Assembly (NCBI GenBank): GCA_905250115.1
Contig: CAJNOI010000208.1
Location: 1 to 64,000 of the forward strand
DNA length: 64,000 bases
From: Adineta steineri
Taxonomy: Eukaryota > Rotifera > Eurotatoria > Adinetida > Adinetidae
Reading direction: 5' to 3'
Translations under genes and position numbers: made by a program
Shown here: piece after piece, positions 60,169 through 64,000 of the stretch
Position numbering within the stretch: position 1 is the first letter of the stretch
Layout: each line of letters starts with the position of its first letter
The notes under the pieces: model-generated
The model's database searches: none
The model's input: only the letters and a program-made list of their open reading frames with translations
Told to the model about the DNA's origin: nothing

Positions 60169-60975
60169 CGGGTGCGGCAAAATAAATGAGCCTCTCAGTC
60201 TTTTCGTCATATCTCTCTCAATTTTGGACATATATACTTGAATTTTTTTCAAAAGATAGCTCGTGAAATTCTCTACAAAATCTTATAGAAAGAGCTCTTC
60301 GAACGAGTAACTATAAAATTATATCCGACTAAGCCTTCAAGGTTTCAAAATGGTCTGCTATCAAAGCATTGCTTTTCATATCAATGATTTTGCACCGCTT
60401 TTTTAAGCATAAACAAAGAGAGTGAACAGGCCATTTTGTAGCCCATAAAAAGCTCTATTAGTTGAGAAAATATTTTTTTTGACATACTATAAGTTTATTT
60501 GAATAAAACCTTTTTTCTATTTTCGCTCTATTCGCGTTCTAAGAATCTTTCATTTCGATAAAAATAGAATGCTGAAAAGTCTTTTTTTCTGCGACGCATG
60601 ACGTGTATAACAAGAACTATCGATGGTTTTGACTAGTTTTCAAAGAAGGTGGAGCGCTGAAGTCTCACAATCTTGTTAAAAAGAGTACATATGAAAACAC
60701 ATAAAACTTGCTTCAGTGATGGGTCTCATATCTGTTTCACTAGAAGAAATGAAATAATTACTTTTATAAAAATATACGTTTGAAAGTAATCTATTTTGAA
60801 GTCTTGAAGCGTTGATCGGATATAATTTTATAGTTACTCGTTCAAAGAGCTCTTTCTATACGATTTTGTAGAGAATTCTACGGGCTATCTTTTGAAAAAA
60901 GTCCAAGTATATATGTCAAAAATTGAGAGAGATATGTCGAAAAAACTGAGAGACTCATTTATTTTGCCGCACCCC
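60169..60975. mobile_element. Foldback transposon with ~190-bp inverted repeats
   Basis: Left arm: GGGTGCGGCAAAATAAATGA from about 60170 through CTCTACAAAATCTTATAGAA to about 60355. The right arm (about 60790-60975), reversed, follows the same path with small differences: GGGTGCGGCAAAATAAATGA, CTCTACAAAATCGTATAGAA, AACTATAAAATTATATCCGA. Identity looks near 90 percent over ~190 bp by eye. The unpaired centre is ~430 bp and non-coding. TA stands at both outer borders, which fits a TA target duplication. The short minus-strand open frame at 60064-60252 runs through the left border and is not a gene. Confidence 0.85.
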
Positions 60976-63398
60976 TTATTCAAATAGACAAAACTGTCAA
61001 TGTAACTCTCTAAATCGAATCAATTTAATAGTAAATCAACGATACGAACAAAAAGTGACGTCCATGTGGACAAATATGTGAATGTGATATTTATTCCGTT
61101 AAATTCATAAACATCCTCGAGTTTTTAAATGAAAATTGAGCTGAGACGAATATAAAAGACGTTTAATTTGCTTAGAATACTTATTGTAGTCTATACCTTA
61201 GAGTCATTATATTTGTCATAAAGTAAATAAAAGTATTGTGCACATCCGGTCCCTAATTATGATTCTTATTTTCTATTCTTTCAGTTATTGAGTGTGATGC
61301 GTGATGATGTAGATCTGTCATGAGGGTATATAATCATTCTACACCCAAACCCTTTTATTATTAACATAGTTTTTTCTTACAATACTCTCATTTTTAACAG
61401 TTCTCTGCATGTCTGATAATAAATACTCCACTTAAGTTATTAAGTAATGTCTATAATCAATTAAATTGTTAAATTTTGATTCTTGTATAAACATGTTCTC
61501 TTAATCTTTTAAGATTGTTTATGCTATTATCTAACTATAAAATTTATTACTGGAAAAAGATTTTTCATAGACGTGTATTTACATAATTATTTCATCTTTA
61601 ACATGTATTTCATCTAAGAGATTTATTTTTCTTATGTAATCTAGTTCAGCTGATGAAATTAAATACATTTCTAAAGGTCTTTTTTTTGTGATATAACTTG
61701 TTTTGTTAAGTACGTTGGTTTGTATTTAGATAAATTCTGTAATTATTTATTTTCTCATCAGCATAATACAATAATTAATTTCCTTGAATAAAACAAAAAT
61801 GTTCTAGTAGTATTTTCTACATTATATATGTTTTTATCTTGGCATAGAAAATATCTTTTATTAAAAATTAACATTATTTTATTCTAAAGTTAAAATTTCA
61901 TAGTCATCTTTTGCACTTATTTATTGACAGTTTAGTATACTAGTTGTTCGCACATTTTTTGTGAAATATGAATCAAAAGAAGTATTGACGTATATAGGAT
62001 GGAAGTCCCCGCAGATCGTGATTGAATAAGAAAGTTATACTTCTAGTGGGCTTACACAACAGAACATATTTTTAGTAAATTAGCCAAAGAAGAATTTTCT
62101 TGTTGTGCGATATTGAGAAAACAGAATAGAATTTATAATATTTGTCTATTATTCTCTATTCACACTCATTATCAAAGTATCTGACACTTGAAAAAGTGAT
62201 ATATATGTTGCTAAATCCTTTCATATATAATATAATAAGATTCACCTTGTTTTACATTTTTTCTCCTCTGATCATATTTTCATGTATCTACAAAGAATTG
62301 TTACAGTAGTGGAAAGAAAGTTTATATCTATCCAATCATATAAATTATGAATAAAATAACAGATAATAATCAATTAGAAAATAATGATGAGTTCTATTGA
62401 TTTCGAAGGTATGCATGAGATATGTCTTAATAATAATTCTAAGAAAAAAAATCAGATTAGATTTTTTGTTATAATAGATTTTATAGTAAAGTTAATTAAT
62501 ATGACTTATTTAGAGAAATTTATGTTTAGAATATGATTATTTTTCATACAAAGAAATGTAAATATCCTTAGACGAACATTTCTTTGAATTATTTTATTTA
62601 GAATAAATTAAGGTAAATTAATCAGTACCTTATGACGTTATTTCAGTTCGAAAAAATAGTATAATCTTTACATAAATATTTTTATTATTGTCAGTATCGT
62701 TTCTCTCATAAAAAAACTAGTAAATTATAAAATAGAATATCAAATATTGAAATAGATTCTTTTTAGTGAATAAAAGAATATTTTATTTTGTAAAACACGA
62801 ACTGAAAGGAATGTATTATAGTGTCATTCACATATATTTCTATCTTTTTTTCTTGTTGTATAGATGACGCCTACGACATACGTGTATATAGAATCTTTTC
62901 TTTCTTTTCTTAATCTTCTTACATTTTTCAAACATTATCGTTAGATGTTGTTCAAGTATGTTCCTTTCCATAATCCATTTATTATCTATATTTCAAACCG
63001 TTTGATAAATAAAGCAGACGCTTAGCTTTGATCGGTCACATCGATTCTTCTGTTAATACAGGCAGTCTTTAAACTTACTGAAGCAGTTCTATTTAATATT
63101 TAAAATAATAGTTTTACATTTAAAATCACAGCAAAGAATACTTATGTATTTTCTCACCAAAAACAGACGGTTGTTCGTGTTTCACATTTCGATCTCACAG
63201 TACTTTCATTAATAGGTTTTATATTAAAGTATAGTTAAACAAATAGAAACCTCTCATATTTTCTCCTATTAATAATATGAAATACTCGATTAAACTGTTC
63301 CATGTGATTAATAAAATAAATCTGAAATTGATATTTATATTTTTTGTAGATTTTTTCATTTTATCGAGAAATAAGTGAACATAATAAATATATATAAG
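60976..63398. other. Gene-free AT-rich region
   Basis: About 2.4 kb upstream of the edge GPCR with no supported ORF; one degenerate short foldback at 61318-61362 (TCATGAGGGTATATAATC facing CTACACCCAAACCC). Confidence 0.5.
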
Positions 63399-64000
63399 AT
63401 GTCGATCTTATTTGTTCATAATGAAACAATGTTAAATATTGAATCGTGGTTTATATCATTTGATATATTATCAATTCTATTTACTTTATTAGTCGTTGGA
63501 TGTTCAATATTTTATTTATTGATTATTATTCTTAATAAAATGTGGCATAGTGTTCCAATGATGTTAATAACAAATTCATGTTTAGCTCATCTTATATTTG
63601 GACTTGATAGAGTTTGGATAGGTGGATTTCGATTACAGAATGATCTTCGACAAATTCAATATGAAGATAATTTATGTATTTTTCGAATTTATATTGCATA
63701 TGTTGCATGTGCTATATTAAATTTTTCTTATTTATTACAATCTATTTATCGATATATATATGTAGTTTACCCAAGTTATTTATTTTGGCAATCAAGACAG
63801 ATACAATTTTTATTTATTTGTTTAACATGGATATTAAGTATTACATATCCATTTCTATTTCTATTTAATGGACAAATTATTTATGATGTTCACAATCATA
63901 TTTGTCAATTACCATTTCAATTGTCATTTTCATTAATTTATATGTTAAATTGTAGTTATATAATACCTGTTTTCTTAATAATGATAACTTATTTTAAATT
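63399..64000 (+). CDS. Rhodopsin-like 7TM receptor, cut by the window edge
   Basis: From the ATG at 63399 the frame stays open for 200 codons to the end of the window. Helices: TM1 ILFTLLVVGCSIFYLLIIIL, TM2 HSVPMMLITNSCLAHLIFGL, TM3 IYIAYVACAILNFSYLLQSI ending IYRYIYVVYP, which replaces DRY by YRY, TM4 FLFICLTWILSITYPFLFLF, and the start of TM5 LSFSLIYMLNCSYIIPVFLI. Cys before TM3 (NLCIF) and in loop 2 (HICQLPF) form the standard pair. It is a different subfamily from the receptor at 52914. The 3' end lies beyond the window. Confidence 0.8.
   Translation, partial: MSILFVHNETMLNIESWFISFDILSILFTLLVVGCSIFYLLIIILNKMWHSVPMMLITNSCLAHLIFGLDRVWIGGFRLQNDLRQIQYEDNLCIFRIYIAYVACAILNFSYLLQSIYRYIYVVYPSYLFWQSRQIQFLFICLTWILSITYPFLFLFNGQIIYDVHNHICQLPFQLSFSLIYMLNCSYIIPVFLIMITYFK

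Noticed and set aside
60064-60252. 62-codon minus-strand open frame
   Set aside because: It runs across the border of the foldback element and has no motif.
1-64000. tRNA, rRNA, spliced-leader genes or CRISPR arrays
   Set aside because: I found no cloverleaf with conserved A and B boxes, no rRNA core sequence, no known leader and no regularly spaced direct repeats.

Overview
The window looks like a piece of a bdelloid-rotifer-type invertebrate nuclear genome. This is an inference from gene families and style; no marker gene proves it. The DNA is very AT-rich. Most introns are about 48-60 bp with GT-AG ends. Several short tracts resemble the TGTGGG-type telomere repeat reported from bdelloids. 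The gene set is animal: GPCRs (one with stacked LDL-receptor class A and EGF modules), an NHL-propeller protein, a ubiquitin-like protein, gamma-glutamyltransferase, and many decayed gene pieces with small transposons. A run of 100 Ns (58925-59024) shows a scaffolded draft assembly.

Layout. 1-5 kb: short-repeat cluster, a PPWD1 fragment abutting an antisense amidase pseudogene, a 'CCCAGG' miniature element and a CAP-family pseudogene. 6.5-8.9 kb: an apparently intact gamma-glutamyltransferase gene. 10-12.8 kb: a TM2-domain gene, a tiny secreted Gly/Trp/Tyr-rich peptide gene with a TATA box, and a pogo-like element. 14-19 kb: an orphan ORF, a reverse-transcriptase relic and a small single-pass membrane protein. 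19.2-23.2 kb (minus) and 43.6-47.9 kb (plus): two divergently oriented paralogues of a three-unit membrane protein. 25-30.3 kb: a three-exon LDLa/EGF/7TM receptor. 31-42 kb: a relic-rich zone with a hAT-like element in a split gene, a transposase relic, a secreted LURP-one-like protein, WDHD1 and LRR relics, and a GPI-anchored-type protein. 48.3-53.9 kb: a ZZ-SAM-coiled-coil gene, a ubiquitin-like protein and a class A-like GPCR. 57-64 kb: a TPR relic, an NHL gene broken by the assembly gap, a large foldback element, and the start of another GPCR cut by the window edge.

The most striking item is the pair of ~1,290-residue proteins. By joining exons I reconstruct five exons in each gene, with all phases consistent. 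Each protein is three concatenated copies of one unit: short cytoplasmic segment with an N-L-F/Y-S motif, T-R-L/I-F/Y, membrane helix, ~300-residue Cys-bearing ectodomain, second membrane helix with a Gly-Gly-Leu motif, then a basic cytoplasmic tail. Two helices flanking a large ectodomain, times three, is the layout of a trimeric DEG/ENaC- or P2X-type channel fused into one chain. The topology is read from sequence; the channel idea is a hypothesis.

A second theme is mobile and foldback DNA: at least four families of terminal-inverted-repeat elements, plus about ten tiny (45-70 bp) imperfect hairpins with GTGTGGGTGTG-like arms scattered between genes and inside introns. Gene fragments near these elements suggest repeated breakage and patch repair, but no mechanism is shown.
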